A stretch of 64,000 nucleotides of DNA from Rhodothermia bacterium (GTDB lineage Bacteria; Bacteroidota; Rhodothermia; Rhodothermales; UBA2364), in contig JAFLBZ010000001.1 in NCBI GenBank assembly GCA_017303715.1, positions 62,001 to 126,000 on the forward strand. Reading direction: 5' to 3'. The translations under genes were made by a program, and so were the position numbers. Positions 36,663 to 45,701 of this stretch are shown here, in pieces. Numbering within the stretch: position 1 is the first letter of the stretch; the number at the start of each line of letters is the position of its first letter. A model generated the notes under the pieces. That model saw nothing but the letters and a program-made list of their open reading frames with translations, searched no databases and was not told where the DNA came from.

Positions 36663-37244
36663 ATGAAAAAAAACTTCTTGAATCTCCTTTTGGCCTCATT
36701 TGTCTTCGCCTTTACTGCCTGTAGCAGTCCTAAACCAGCCATTTCCACCAGCCCAACTAGCATCAGCAGTAGCCGCATCACCCAGCAAAATGTAGATGTA
36801 GCACTTCAGGCTTGGTGCGATGGATTAATCAGCATTGCAAAGGCTCATACTGAAAACAAAGATTATAAAACGATAGCGGGTCAGGTTTTGGACAATTTGT
36901 ACAATTATGCCGAGGCGCCCGTATCCTTCAAGCCAACCCTTACTTTTGGCGATAAAACCTTCAGAACCACTCGCGAAGGTGCAGCAGCTTATTTTATTGG
37001 CGGAAATCCTAAGTTTCCTGATGATACAGGATTCGCACTGAAGGGTTGGACAGCCGCCCGTTATGTGACCAGCAGCCTAAATACAGAGGGCAATATGGTC
37101 ATTTGGCAAGGCAATGTGTATATCAAAGGAAAAGACGGAAAAGAAACCATGGTTGACAAAACCTTCGGGTACAAAAGAGGATCGGATGGCAAACTACGCA
37201 TTGTTTTACACCACTCCTCTCTTCCTTATAGCCCGGCGAAGTAA
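36663..37244 (+). CDS. Small exported lipoprotein with NTF2/SnoaL-like fold
   Basis: A 193-aa lipoprotein: signal LLLASFVFAF, lipobox FTAC, then a Ser/Pro-rich linker of about 20 residues. The rest looks like one NTF2-like (SnoaL-like) cone: VALQAWCDGLISIAKAH, FKPTLTFGDKTFRTTREGAAAYF, then LRIVLHHSSLPY. Related proteins are sometimes labelled phosphoribosyl-AMP cyclohydrolase, but the metal-binding motifs of that enzyme are not here, so I do not use that name. The ligand is unknown. The ATG at 36663 is chosen for the signal peptide. It is monocistronic with a strong terminator. Confidence 0.75.
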   Translation: MKKNFLNLLLASFVFAFTACSSPKPAISTSPTSISSSRITQQNVDVALQAWCDGLISIAKAHTENKDYKTIAGQVLDNLYNYAEAPVSFKPTLTFGDKTFRTTREGAAAYFIGGNPKFPDDTGFALKGWTAARYVTSSLNTEGNMVIWQGNVYIKGKDGKETMVDKTFGYKRGSDGKLRIVLHHSSLPYSPAK

Positions 37245-37279
37245 ATCATCTGAATTACCTTTGGAATTAACCAAGGCCA

Positions 37280-37309
37280 AAAGTCACTCATTTAAGGGTG
37301 GCTTTTTTT
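37280..37309 (+). terminator. Terminator of the NTF2-like lipoprotein gene
   Basis: AAAGTCACTC (37280-37289) pairs with GGGTGGCTTT (37296-37305) with two wobble pairs across a six-base loop, followed by seven Ts. Confidence 0.85.
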
Positions 37310-37355
37310 ATGGGTAGGATTGGCGATAGGGCAAGAAAGGCGTAATGGAGCTACC

Positions 37356-38597
37356 TTAGATTTTAGTGGGCTTGCCTCGCCACATGTTTTTGGTTTTCGC
37401 TGCGACAAATGCCACTGTAATCAAAGCCGCCGTAGCGCCAAATACTACCGAAGGAACTGCGCCCAATAATTTAGCTGCCAAGCCCGACTCAAAAGCGCCC
37501 AACTCATTCGAGGCTTTGATGAAAATCCCATTTACTGCCGAAACCCGCCCCCGCATTTCTGGCGGTGTCAGGGTTTGTAGAAGGGTTTCGCGGATAACAA
37601 CGCTCACACTATCAAAAGCTCCTGTCAAGAAAAGCGCGATACAAGAAACCATAAAACTTTTAGAAAGGGCAAAGACCAAAGTAGCCAAGCCAAAAGCAAA
37701 AACGGCGAACAAAAGGTTCCGCCATGCACGCCGCATTGGTGAAAGAAACGTAAGCAAGAAAGTGGTGATTACTGCGCCGAGTGCCGCAGAGCCTCGCAAA
37801 ATCCCCAAGCCATCCGCCCCTACGTCCAGCACTTCGGTTACAAAAACGGGTAAAATGGCCACCACGCCACCAAAAAGCACGGCCACCATGTCTAATGTAA
37901 TGGAATACAATATGGGTGGATTTTGCCCAACAAATTGAAATCCTTCTTTTAGGCTGTCTGAAATCCTTGCGTGTATTTTCGGTATATCAATTTTTTGGGG
38001 CGATGTATTCAACCAAATTAAAAATCCAGCAATAGCCAAAAGTACCAACATCCCAAAAAGTGCGTATGAAATTCCCCAAATCGCATATACGAACCCACCA
38101 ATGACTGGCCCAAGAATGGCGCCTATTTGCCAAGATGCGCTATTCCAAGCACTGGAATTGCCATATTGGGCAGGCGGAAGTAACAATGGGATCCATGATT
38201 GTAGCGCCGGCCCACTAAATGCCCGCGTTATACCATTGAGAAAGTTAACAAAATAAACCCAAGCGATCGTTTCCGAATCGGAAAAAGTACGCGGAAACCC
38301 TTCAAAAACCATCCAAACCCAAATTGCACCAATCATCATAACTGTATGACCCGCTAACCAAATGGTGCGCTTGTTGTACCGATCTGCCGAGTGACCACCT
38401 AATAAAGAAAGTGCCATGTACGGCAATGCCTCCGCCAAGCCCATCCAGCCAAGCACCATCGGATCGCGGGTACGGCCATACAATTCATAACCCACCACCA
38501 CATCTTGGATCATGAGCGCAAGCGTAACCAAAAGTGACGTGGCTGCAATCCGTCTGAACCCAGTATTCCGAAGCGCAATTAGTGGGTCATTTCCCAT
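37356..38597 (-). CDS. Major facilitator superfamily transporter (EntS-like, MFS_3)
   Basis: A 413-aa inner-membrane protein with about 12 predicted hydrophobic helices and a central cytoplasmic loop near residue 200. GGHSADRYNKRTIW is the loop 2-3 motif A of MFS carriers. NGITRAFSGPALQSWIP and SSAWNSASWQIGAILGP resemble the EntS-like subgroup, which includes enterobactin and macrolide exporters. The substrate is unknown. Its ATG overlaps the stop of the isoaspartyl peptidase gene by one base (TAATG), which implies translational coupling and a related job. Confidence 0.88.
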   Translation of the reverse strand: MGNDPLIALRNTGFRRIAATSLLVTLALMIQDVVVGYELYGRTRDPMVLGWMGLAEALPYMALSLLGGHSADRYNKRTIWLAGHTVMMIGAIWVWMVFEGFPRTFSDSETIAWVYFVNFLNGITRAFSGPALQSWIPLLLPPAQYGNSSAWNSASWQIGAILGPVIGGFVYAIWGISYALFGMLVLLAIAGFLIWLNTSPQKIDIPKIHARISDSLKEGFQFVGQNPPILYSITLDMVAVLFGGVVAILPVFVTEVLDVGADGLGILRGSAALGAVITTFLLTFLSPMRRAWRNLLFAVFAFGLATLVFALSKSFMVSCIALFLTGAFDSVSVVIRETLLQTLTPPEMRGRVSAVNGIFIKASNELGAFESGLAAKLLGAVPSVVFGATAALITVAFVAAKTKNMWRGKPTKI

Positions 38598-39622
38598 TAA
38601 TTATCCTTAAATATACGTGTCTCCGGTTTTCCATCACCCTTAATCCATGCACGATACATGCCTTCGGAATTAAAAGGTAGCGAGATATTTCCCTGCCGGT
38701 CTATCACAATAACGCCACCATCTCCGCCCAATTTGCCAACCTTGTTGATCACGGTTTGGGCTGCTTCATCGGAGCTTAGCCCTTTGTATTCGATTAGTGC
38801 CGAAATATCATGTGCTACCACCGAACGGATAAAAAACTCACCCCAACCCGTCGCCGAGATTGCGGCAGTATCGTTATTGGCATAAGTTCCAGCCCCAATA
38901 ATGGGAGCATCTCCCACACGACCCCATTTTTTATTGGTCATACCGCCCGTAGAGGTGGCTGCGGCCAGATTTCCGTGTTTATCTAATGCCACAGCGCCCA
39001 CCGTCCCATATTTATAGGATCGGTCTTCATTCAACGACATTCCAGCGTTTTTCTCACTTTGTTTGGCACGTTCCAAAGCCCGCTTCCGCTCTGGCGTAAT
39101 AAAATATTGCGGGTCAACCATTTCGATGCCCACCGAGTGCGCAAAAACTTCCGCACCTGCACCAGAAAGCATGACGTGTGGGGATTTTTCCATCACCGCA
39201 CGCGCCAAGTTGATGGGATTTTTAACTTGTTTTAGCCCTGTCACGGCTCCAGCTTCTAAGGTTTTTCCGTTCATGATGGCCGCATCCAATTCCGCATGGC
39301 CTTCTGCCGTCAAAACCGCCCCTTTTCCTGCATTAAAATACGGGGAATCCTCCAAGACATTTACAGCCGCAATAACGGCATCCATACTACTTCCACCCTT
39401 TTCAAGAATGTCCTGTCCGGCAAGTAGCGCCCGCTCCAAGTCTGCTCGGATGGCCGCTTCCCGCTCTGGTGACAATTGGGAACGGGTAATGACCCCTGCG
39501 CCTCCATGAATGGCAAGCCCAAAGGCTGGTTTATCCGGATTTGGTGTTTGTACAATTTTTTGAGAAGTCGAGCAAGCGCTTAGTCCGATAAACAGCGCCA
39601 TAAAGATGTTTAATCTGATCAT
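38597..39622 (-). CDS. Exported isoaspartyl peptidase/L-asparaginase (Ntn-hydrolase), predicted lipoprotein
   Basis: A 341-aa plant-type asparaginase/isoaspartyl dipeptidase precursor. These proteins self-cleave before a Thr, which then becomes the nucleophile: here Thr207 in KYGTVGAVALD. AIHGGAGVI at the mature N-terminus, FNAGKGAVL and TSTGGMTNKKWGRVGD are family landmarks. It carries a signal with a lipobox-like GLSAC at residues 13-17, so it is probably membrane-tethered outside the cytoplasm, unlike the E. coli IaaA enzyme. It would hydrolyse beta-aspartyl peptides or Asn. The downstream MFS gene overlaps by one base. Confidence 0.92.
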   Translation of the reverse strand: MIRLNIFMALFIGLSACSTSQKIVQTPNPDKPAFGLAIHGGAGVITRSQLSPEREAAIRADLERALLAGQDILEKGGSSMDAVIAAVNVLEDSPYFNAGKGAVLTAEGHAELDAAIMNGKTLEAGAVTGLKQVKNPINLARAVMEKSPHVMLSGAGAEVFAHSVGIEMVDPQYFITPERKRALERAKQSEKNAGMSLNEDRSYKYGTVGAVALDKHGNLAAATSTGGMTNKKWGRVGDAPIIGAGTYANNDTAAISATGWGEFFIRSVVAHDISALIEYKGLSSDEAAQTVINKVGKLGGDGGVIVIDRQGNISLPFNSEGMYRAWIKGDGKPETRIFKDN

Positions 39623-39663
39623 CTTATAAATTATTTTAAGCCCTTGTAAACGCTTCCAAAAAC

Positions 39664-39687
39664 AAAAAAAGGGGCCATATTGACCCC
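39664..39687 (-). terminator. Terminator of fabF
   Basis: GGGGCC (39671-39676) pairs with GACCCC (39682-39687) including one wobble. On the minus strand a T7 run follows. It lies 16 bases after the fabF stop. Confidence 0.8.
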
Positions 39688-39703
39688 AGCTTTAAAAATC
39701 ACC

Positions 39704-40957
39704 TTACTCTGCGTAACGACCAAAAATAACCGTCGTGTTGTGCCCACCAAATCCAAAAACATTGCTTGCAGCAACATTTACAGTGCGCTCTTGTGGGGTA
39801 TTGAAGGTATAATTCAGGTCACATTCTGGATCTGCTTCGACAAAATTAATGGTGGGCGGAACGGTATTGTTCTGAATGGCCAAGATTGCAGCAATTGCTT
39901 CGACCGCTCCGGCTGCACCCAACAAGTGGCCCGTCATGGATTTTGTGGAGGAAACATTCAGTTTGTATGCATGATCGCCAAAGACTTGTTTGATGGCTTT
40001 TGTTTCGGCCACATCGCCAAGTGGTGTTGATGTTCCGTGCATGTTCAGATAATCCACTTGAGAAACGTCCAATCCGGCGTCATTGAGTGCCATGCGCATA
40101 GAAAGTGCTGCACCTCGCCCATTCGGGTCTGGAGCCGTCATGTGATAGGCATCTGCACTCATCCCAATACCCAATATTTCCGCATAAATCTTTGCACCTC
40201 GTGTTTTAGCGTGTTCCAGTTCTTCAAGGATTAAAATACCTGCCCCTTCACCCAGAACAAATCCATCACGACGTTTATCAAATGGGCGGCTTGCGGTTTC
40301 CGCTTCCTCATTATTGGTGGAGAGTGCTTTTGCCGCATTAAAACCACCAACGCCGGTACGGGTAACTGCGGCCTCGGCCCCTCCAGTGACCATTACATCC
40401 GCCATTCCCCGTTGGATGGCATTCAGCGCATCCATGATATTGTGGTTAGCGGTTGAACAAGCCGAAACGGCGGCATAATTCGGCCCTCGAAAGCCAAAAC
40501 GGATCGAAATCAATCCCGCACAAATATCAGCAATCATCATAGGAATGAAGAAGGGAGAAATTCGACGCGGGCCGTCTTTATCCATTGTAATAACTTGGTC
40601 TTCAAACGTTTGTAAGCCGCCAATGCCACTCCCAACGATCACCCCAATGCGGTCTTTTTCGTCTTCGCTGAGTTGCGCGGGGTCAATACCTGCATCTTGT
40701 AAAGCCATTACAGAAGCACTAATGCCATATTGAGCATACTTGTCCAAGCGTCGAGCGTCTTTTCGATCCAAATACTTGGAGGCATCAAAGCCTTTTAGCT
40801 CGCAGGCGAATTTGGTATCAAAATGGGTGGTATCAAAATAGGTGATTGGTGCGGCACCGCTTTTCCCCTGCATCATTCCTTCCCAGAAGCTTTCCACAGA
40901 AAGCCCAATCGGTGTTAGTGCGCCCATGCCGGTTACGACAACTCTTCTCGTAGCCAT
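39704..40957 (-). CDS. fabF: 3-oxoacyl-[acyl-carrier-protein] synthase II
   Basis: A 417-aa condensing enzyme that elongates acyl-ACP with malonyl-ACP in fatty-acid synthesis. The start at ATG 40957 (MATRRVVVTGMG) is standard; an upstream start at 40999 adds 14 unlike residues. The catalytic Cys is in SACSTANHN, and the two His are in MHGTSTPLGD and MTGHLLGAAG. The C-terminal block NVFGFGGHN is also present. The acpP gene that usually precedes fabF is not adjacent. FabF is preferred over FabB by overall sequence pattern. Confidence 0.95.
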   Translation of the reverse strand: MATRRVVVTGMGALTPIGLSVESFWEGMMQGKSGAAPITYFDTTHFDTKFACELKGFDASKYLDRKDARRLDKYAQYGISASVMALQDAGIDPAQLSEDEKDRIGVIVGSGIGGLQTFEDQVITMDKDGPRRISPFFIPMMIADICAGLISIRFGFRGPNYAAVSACSTANHNIMDALNAIQRGMADVMVTGGAEAAVTRTGVGGFNAAKALSTNNEEAETASRPFDKRRDGFVLGEGAGILILEELEHAKTRGAKIYAEILGIGMSADAYHMTAPDPNGRGAALSMRMALNDAGLDVSQVDYLNMHGTSTPLGDVAETKAIKQVFGDHAYKLNVSSTKSMTGHLLGAAGAVEAIAAILAIQNNTVPPTINFVEADPECDLNYTFNTPQERTVNVAASNVFGFGGHNTTVIFGRYAE

Positions 40958-41118
40958 ATAATAATTCGTTTTGGAGTTAAGTAATGGAGTTGGTCGCAAA
41001 GCGCGGAACGATTTTCCACCACTTTACGGAAGCATATCAGATGAAATTACGGTTTCATACATGGAGAATCAAATTCTACGGCCATTCTGGTTCGGTTTTC
41101 TTACGGAAATCGCCAAAC

Positions 41119-41151
41119 AAAAAACGGATGTTACCCGAAAGTAGCATCCGT
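41119..41151 (-). terminator. Terminator of the DUF3467 gene
   Basis: ACGGATGTTAC (41124-41134) pairs with GTAGCATCCGT (41141-41151), an 11-bp stem with one wobble and loop CCGAAA. On the minus strand it is followed by six Ts. Confidence 0.85.
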
Positions 41152-41172
41152 CTTATATTTATGGGGCACTTT

Positions 41173-41481
41173 TCATGCTTCTCCTCCGGGAAATTGGAAG
41201 TGGATTTCCCCGTCAAACTGGTGTCCTTCTGAAATTGGGCCATAAACCGATTCGTATTTGTCTATATTTTCCTCCATCGCACCCAAGAATCGTTTGGCGT
41301 GCTGTGGCGTCATGATGATCCGGCTCTTTACTTTCGCTTTCGGAACACCGGGCATCATCCGGATAAAATCAAGGATGAACTCTTCGGGCGAATGTGCAAT
41401 CATGACAAGGTTGGAATAAATGCCCTCGGCGGTTTGTTCGTCCAACTCGATATTCAAACCTTCATCTGTTTGTTCTTGCAT
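41173..41481 (-). CDS. DUF3467 domain protein
   Basis: A 102-aa small cytoplasmic protein matching the conserved DUF3467 family: EGIYSNLVMIAHSPEEFILDF, then MPGVPKAKVKSRIIMTPQHAKRF near the middle. Its role is unknown. It is 30 bases downstream of the cystathionine beta-synthase gene on the same strand and ends at a strong terminator, so the two may share a transcript. No metal-binding or catalytic motif is seen. Confidence 0.9.
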   Translation of the reverse strand: MQEQTDEGLNIELDEQTAEGIYSNLVMIAHSPEEFILDFIRMMPGVPKAKVKSRIIMTPQHAKRFLGAMEENIDKYESVYGPISEGHQFDGEIHFQFPGGEA

Positions 41482-41511
41482 TATTTTTAAAGCATAAAAG
41501 GGTTGTAAAAA

Positions 41512-42906
41512 TCAGCCTTTATAACGGCTTTGTTTGGAAAGCGCCCGCAAGAGATCGCTTCGGGTTAATATATCAAATCCATCTGCATTTTCCCTACGTA
41601 CCAATACCGCTTCTGCATCTTTTTCCAGAATTCCCGAAAGTTGTTCCAACCCTGTTCCACGCGCAATAACGGGAAAAGGCCGTCCCATTACTTCCCTCAC
41701 CACCTCACTCCGCACGGTTGGGGAAGCAACCAACAGCGCTAACAACTGCTTTTCAGTCAACGAGCCTACCATTTGGCCATTCTCCATCACAGGGATTTGG
41801 GAAATGCCATGTTTGCCCATCAGAGTGATCGCTTTTTCGACCGTGTCTTCGGGCGAGAGTTGGACGAGGTGGCCTTCTGCGTTCTCAAGTACCTCGCCCG
41901 CCGTTAGCCTTGGTTCTTTTTCCAAGAATCCATGACCTTCCATCCATTTATCATTGTAAATCTTAGACAAATACCGGAACCCGGAGTCCGGCAACAAGAC
42001 GACAACCACATCTTCCGACTTTAGGGTATCTCGATTTGATTCCAGCCACTGCAAGGCTCCAGCCATTGCCATCCCACACGATCCACCAACAAACAAGCCT
42101 TCTTCTTTGGCAAGGCGGCGCGTAAATTGCATGGCCTCCTTGTCTGTCACCCTTACATAGTCATCCACGAGATCAAAATCCATATTTCCTGCCAAAATGT
42201 CTTCTCCTACGCCTTCAGTGATATAGGGGTAAATTTCAGCGTGGTCAAAGAAACGTTCGTGGAAATATTTGTAATAAACCGATCCATACGGATCCACGCC
42301 AATCACTTTAACTTCAGGATTTTGCTCCTTCAGGTATTTCGCCGTCCCACAAATCGTTCCACCAGTACCTGCACCTGCGATATAATGCGTGATTTTGCCT
42401 TCGGTTTGTGTCCAAAGTTCTGGGCCAGTGGACTCATAATGGGCTTGTGCATTTGCCGGATTGTCGTACTGGTTGGGATAGATGGCGTTGGGGATTTCTT
42501 GGCTTAGTCTTTTGGCTACGGAATAATAGGAACGAGGGTCTTCGGGAGAGACATTGGTGGGGCATACAATCACTTCTGCACCCAATGCCCGCAAGACGTC
42601 TATTTTTTCTTGACTTTGTTTATCGGTAGTGGTAAAGATACATTTATATCCTTTTGCAATAGCTACAATGGCCAAACCAGCACCTGTATTGCCACTCGTC
42701 CCCTCGACAATGGTTCCCCCTGGTTGGAGTGTTCCGGCTTTTTCGGCGGCCTCAATCATTTTAAGGGCAATACGGTCTTTTACCGAGCCGCCCGGATTAA
42801 AAAATTCCACTTTTGCCAAGACGGTACAAGGCAAATGCGCGGCTAATTTATGCAATTTTACGAGTGGGGTGTCGCCTATGGCGTCAAGTATGGAACGATG
42901 CCACAT
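41512..42906 (-). CDS. Cystathionine beta-synthase (PLP domain plus two CBS domains)
   Basis: A 464-aa enzyme that condenses serine and homocysteine to cystathionine, or produces H2S. The fold-II PLP domain has the Schiff-base lysine in NPGGSVKDR and the phosphate loop in GAGTGGT. The substrate loop is EGTSGNTGAGLA. The C-terminal 120 residues form a CBS-domain pair (EDTVEKAITLMGKHGISQIP, then VVREVMGRPFPVIARG), which could bind AdoMet as in eukaryotic CBS. There is no N-terminal haem segment. Cysteine synthase is the main alternative, but the CBS domains and lengths favour CBS. Confidence 0.92.
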   Translation of the reverse strand: MWHRSILDAIGDTPLVKLHKLAAHLPCTVLAKVEFFNPGGSVKDRIALKMIEAAEKAGTLQPGGTIVEGTSGNTGAGLAIVAIAKGYKCIFTTTDKQSQEKIDVLRALGAEVIVCPTNVSPEDPRSYYSVAKRLSQEIPNAIYPNQYDNPANAQAHYESTGPELWTQTEGKITHYIAGAGTGGTICGTAKYLKEQNPEVKVIGVDPYGSVYYKYFHERFFDHAEIYPYITEGVGEDILAGNMDFDLVDDYVRVTDKEAMQFTRRLAKEEGLFVGGSCGMAMAGALQWLESNRDTLKSEDVVVVLLPDSGFRYLSKIYNDKWMEGHGFLEKEPRLTAGEVLENAEGHLVQLSPEDTVEKAITLMGKHGISQIPVMENGQMVGSLTEKQLLALLVASPTVRSEVVREVMGRPFPVIARGTGLEQLSGILEKDAEAVLVRRENADGFDILTRSDLLRALSKQSRYKG

Positions 42907-42945
42907 TGTCTTAAATGATGAATAGATGGAAAATGCTTAATGGCC

Positions 42946-42987
42946 TGCGAATGGAGTAAATACACATGCGAATGGAGTAAATACACA
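42946..42987 (+). repeat. Perfect 21-bp tandem duplication between cbs and lon
   Basis: Two identical 21-bp units beginning TGCGAATGGAG occupy 42946-42966 and 42967-42987. They lie 40 bases upstream of the cystathionine beta-synthase start, so they fall in its leader or promoter, and about 200 bases from lon. Confidence 0.9.
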
Positions 42988-43111
42988 AACGACCAAATGT
43001 CTTCTTATGAATCCAAACGCAGGTTGAAAGTTTCGGTTCTTTCATAATTTCTAAAAGATATTTGTACAAATTGAAATCCGTTGTGCTATTTTAAAAAAAG
43101 ATTATGCCATC

Positions 43112-43140
43112 TTGACAGTTAAAGAAAACTGGCATGATTT
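43112..43140 (+). promoter_or_regulatory. Possible promoter of lon
   Basis: TTGACA (43112-43117) is followed 17 bases later by TGATTT (43135-43140), a weak -10. A start of transcription near 43147 would lie inside the longest possible lon frame, which supports a start codon further downstream (43191). The match is to the general sigma-70 pattern only. Confidence 0.3.
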
Positions 43141-43190
43141 TGACGCTTTTTTCTCAAAAACCAATTTTCACCAGAAACCAGATAAGACGC

Positions 43191-45701
43191 ATGTTACCCT
43201 TTTATATGCAAAGTGACGACGATTTTGATCATTCGATCCCATTATTGACCGCTGATGAAGAACAAAAGTTGAACACAGAACATTTACCGGATAAATTACC
43301 CATTTTAGCCCTAAAAAATACGGTTCTATACCCCGGTGTGGTATTACCCATAACGGTTGGTCGTGATACCTCCCTTAAATTGGTTCGCGAAGCGTATAAT
43401 GGAACTAAAAAAATTGGGGTTATTTCTCAGAAAGAAAGCGAAGTTGAGGTTCCTTTACCTCAAGACCTTTACGCTGTTGGTACGGTTGCTTCTATTTTGA
43501 AACTGATCAAAATGCCTGACGGAACCGTTTCGATTGTCATACAAGGCAAACGCCGGTTTGAGATTCGGGAATTTGTACAGGAAGATCCGTACCTTGTTGC
43601 CACCATCATGCCCTATGACGAGCCAAGCGAGGAAAACCAGATCGAACTTACGGCGCGGGTACGCTCCATTAAAGACTTGGCTACACAAATTATCCGATTG
43701 AACCCCAATTTACCCAGTGAGGCCGAGTATGCCATCCAAAACATAGATTCTGCCTCTTTCCTGATCTACTTTATTGCGTCCAATTTGCAAATCGAGGTAG
43801 AGAAAAAACAAGCCATCCTCGAAGTAAAATCGCTGATCGAACGGGCGGATCTGCTGTTGGAGCATTTGGAGCATGAACTTCAGGTTCTTGAGCTTTCGGA
43901 AGAAATCCGGAGCCGCGTAAAAACCGATGTGGACAAGCAGCAACGCGAATACATCCTGCGCCAGCAAATGAAGGCCATCCAAGACGAGTTGGGAGATTCG
44001 GAATTCGGAAATGGCGACGAATTAAACGAACTCCGAAGCCGATTGGCCGAAAAAGCCCTGCCCGAACATGTCAAAAAAGCAGCCGATAAAGAGCTTGACA
44101 AATTGGCGCGCACAAACCCCATGTCGCCCGATTATAGCGTCCTTCGCAATTATGTGGAGTGGATCGCAGACTTGCCTTGGGAACACTATACGGAGGATCA
44201 CCTCAAAATCAGAGCCGCCGAGGAAGTACTCAACGAAGACCATTATGGCTTGGAGCAGGTCAAAAAGCGGATTTTGGAATACTTGGCGGTGTTAAAATTA
44301 AAAGGCGACATGAAAGCACCCATCCTCTGCTTTTATGGACCACCCGGTGTGGGAAAAACGAGCCTTGGCAAATCCATCGCACGGGCACTTGGCCGGAAAT
44401 TCGTCCGAATCAGCCTTGGCGGTGTTCGCGATGAGGCCGAAATCAGAGGACACCGCCGTACCTATATTGGAGCGCTACCCGGACGGATCGTCCAAGGTCT
44501 CAAAAAGGCCGGAACCTCCAATCCTGTGTTTATCTTGGATGAAATTGACAAGGTGGGCAACGACTTCCGGGGCGACCCCTCTTCAGCACTTCTAGAAGTG
44601 TTGGATCCAGAGCAAAACAATACTTTCAGCGATCACTATTTAGAATTGGAATACGACCTTTCTAAAGTCATGTTTATCGCTACTGCAAACTCGCTCAGCA
44701 CCATTCCCGCCCCCCTTCGCGACCGAATGGAAATCATTGAAATCAATGGTTATACCTTAGACGAAAAGTTGGCCATCTCCAAACAATATTTGGTTCCAAG
44801 ACGGCTCGCTGAAAATGGCGTGGACGATTCTCAATTTACGATTGAGGATGAAGCCTTGACCGACCTTATTGACGGCTACACGCGAGAGTCTGGCGTGCGA
44901 CAGTTGGAACGTACCATTGGCTCGGTGGTGCGTGGCGTGGCAAAGAAAATTGCGATGGAAGAAACCACGAAAGAACATGTTACCGCCAAAGACTTAGAAC
45001 CGTACTTGGGTCCGGTGAAGTTTGAATCGGACTTGGCAGAGCGGACAGGCGTTCCGGGCGTTGCAACCGGCTTGGCATGGACTCCTGTGGGTGGCGATAT
45101 CTTGTTTATCGAAGCCTCCGTTCACCGTGGCAATGGCCGTTTAATCGTAACCGGACAACTCGGTGAGGTGATGAAGGAATCGGCTTCTGCGGCCCTCTCT
45201 TGGGTAAAAGCCCATGCGGAAACATTGGAAATACCGTTGGATGCCTTCCGATACTGGGATTTACATATTCACGTACCTGCTGGAGCTGTTCCAAAAGATG
45301 GTCCTTCTGCTGGAAATGCCATGATTTCCGCAATTACGTCTATCTTCACCCAAAGACGAATTAAGCATACGGTTGCTATGACGGGCGAAATCACCCTACG
45401 TGGCGCGGTGTTGCCTGTCGGTGGGATCAAAGAAAAGGTTTTGGCCGCTAAACGTGCCGGGATTGAGACGGTGATTATGCCAGAACGTAACCGGAAAGAC
45501 TTAAACGAGATCAATAAGGCCGCTTTGGACGGGCTTAAATTCTACTTTGTTAAACGGATTGATGAAGTGGTGAAATTGGCCCTCGAAAAACGTCCCGTAA
45601 ACGATCCAAAAGAGAAGTTTAAGCTACCCGATAACGAAAAGTCAAGTGCTACATCCGGGACTTCCGAGGTTCCCCTTATCGTCCCTCCAGCACAAGCGTA
45701 A
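43191..45701 (+). CDS. lon: ATP-dependent protease La (Lon)
   Basis: An 836-aa cytoplasmic AAA+ serine protease for damaged and regulatory proteins. Domains in order: N-terminal LON substrate domain (LPILALKNTVLYPGVVLP), a coiled-coil region, AAA+ module with Walker A GPPGVGKTS near residue 383 and Walker B FILDEIDKVG, and the protease domain with Ser in KDGPSAGNAM (near residue 705) and Lys in GGIKEKVLAAKRAG. I place the start at ATG 43191; 43134 would overlap a probable promoter, and 43206 is also possible. The C-terminus has a short extension rich in Ser/Pro after the conserved part. It is transcribed alone. Confidence 0.95.
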   Translation: MLPFYMQSDDDFDHSIPLLTADEEQKLNTEHLPDKLPILALKNTVLYPGVVLPITVGRDTSLKLVREAYNGTKKIGVISQKESEVEVPLPQDLYAVGTVASILKLIKMPDGTVSIVIQGKRRFEIREFVQEDPYLVATIMPYDEPSEENQIELTARVRSIKDLATQIIRLNPNLPSEAEYAIQNIDSASFLIYFIASNLQIEVEKKQAILEVKSLIERADLLLEHLEHELQVLELSEEIRSRVKTDVDKQQREYILRQQMKAIQDELGDSEFGNGDELNELRSRLAEKALPEHVKKAADKELDKLARTNPMSPDYSVLRNYVEWIADLPWEHYTEDHLKIRAAEEVLNEDHYGLEQVKKRILEYLAVLKLKGDMKAPILCFYGPPGVGKTSLGKSIARALGRKFVRISLGGVRDEAEIRGHRRTYIGALPGRIVQGLKKAGTSNPVFILDEIDKVGNDFRGDPSSALLEVLDPEQNNTFSDHYLELEYDLSKVMFIATANSLSTIPAPLRDRMEIIEINGYTLDEKLAISKQYLVPRRLAENGVDDSQFTIEDEALTDLIDGYTRESGVRQLERTIGSVVRGVAKKIAMEETTKEHVTAKDLEPYLGPVKFESDLAERTGVPGVATGLAWTPVGGDILFIEASVHRGNGRLIVTGQLGEVMKESASAALSWVKAHAETLEIPLDAFRYWDLHIHVPAGAVPKDGPSAGNAMISAITSIFTQRRIKHTVAMTGEITLRGAVLPVGGIKEKVLAAKRAGIETVIMPERNRKDLNEINKAALDGLKFYFVKRIDEVVKLALEKRPVNDPKEKFKLPDNEKSSATSGTSEVPLIVPPAQA

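Noticed and set aside
43134-43190. Earlier in-frame start for Lon
   Set aside because: Lies within a candidate promoter and adds residues unlike Lon N-termini.
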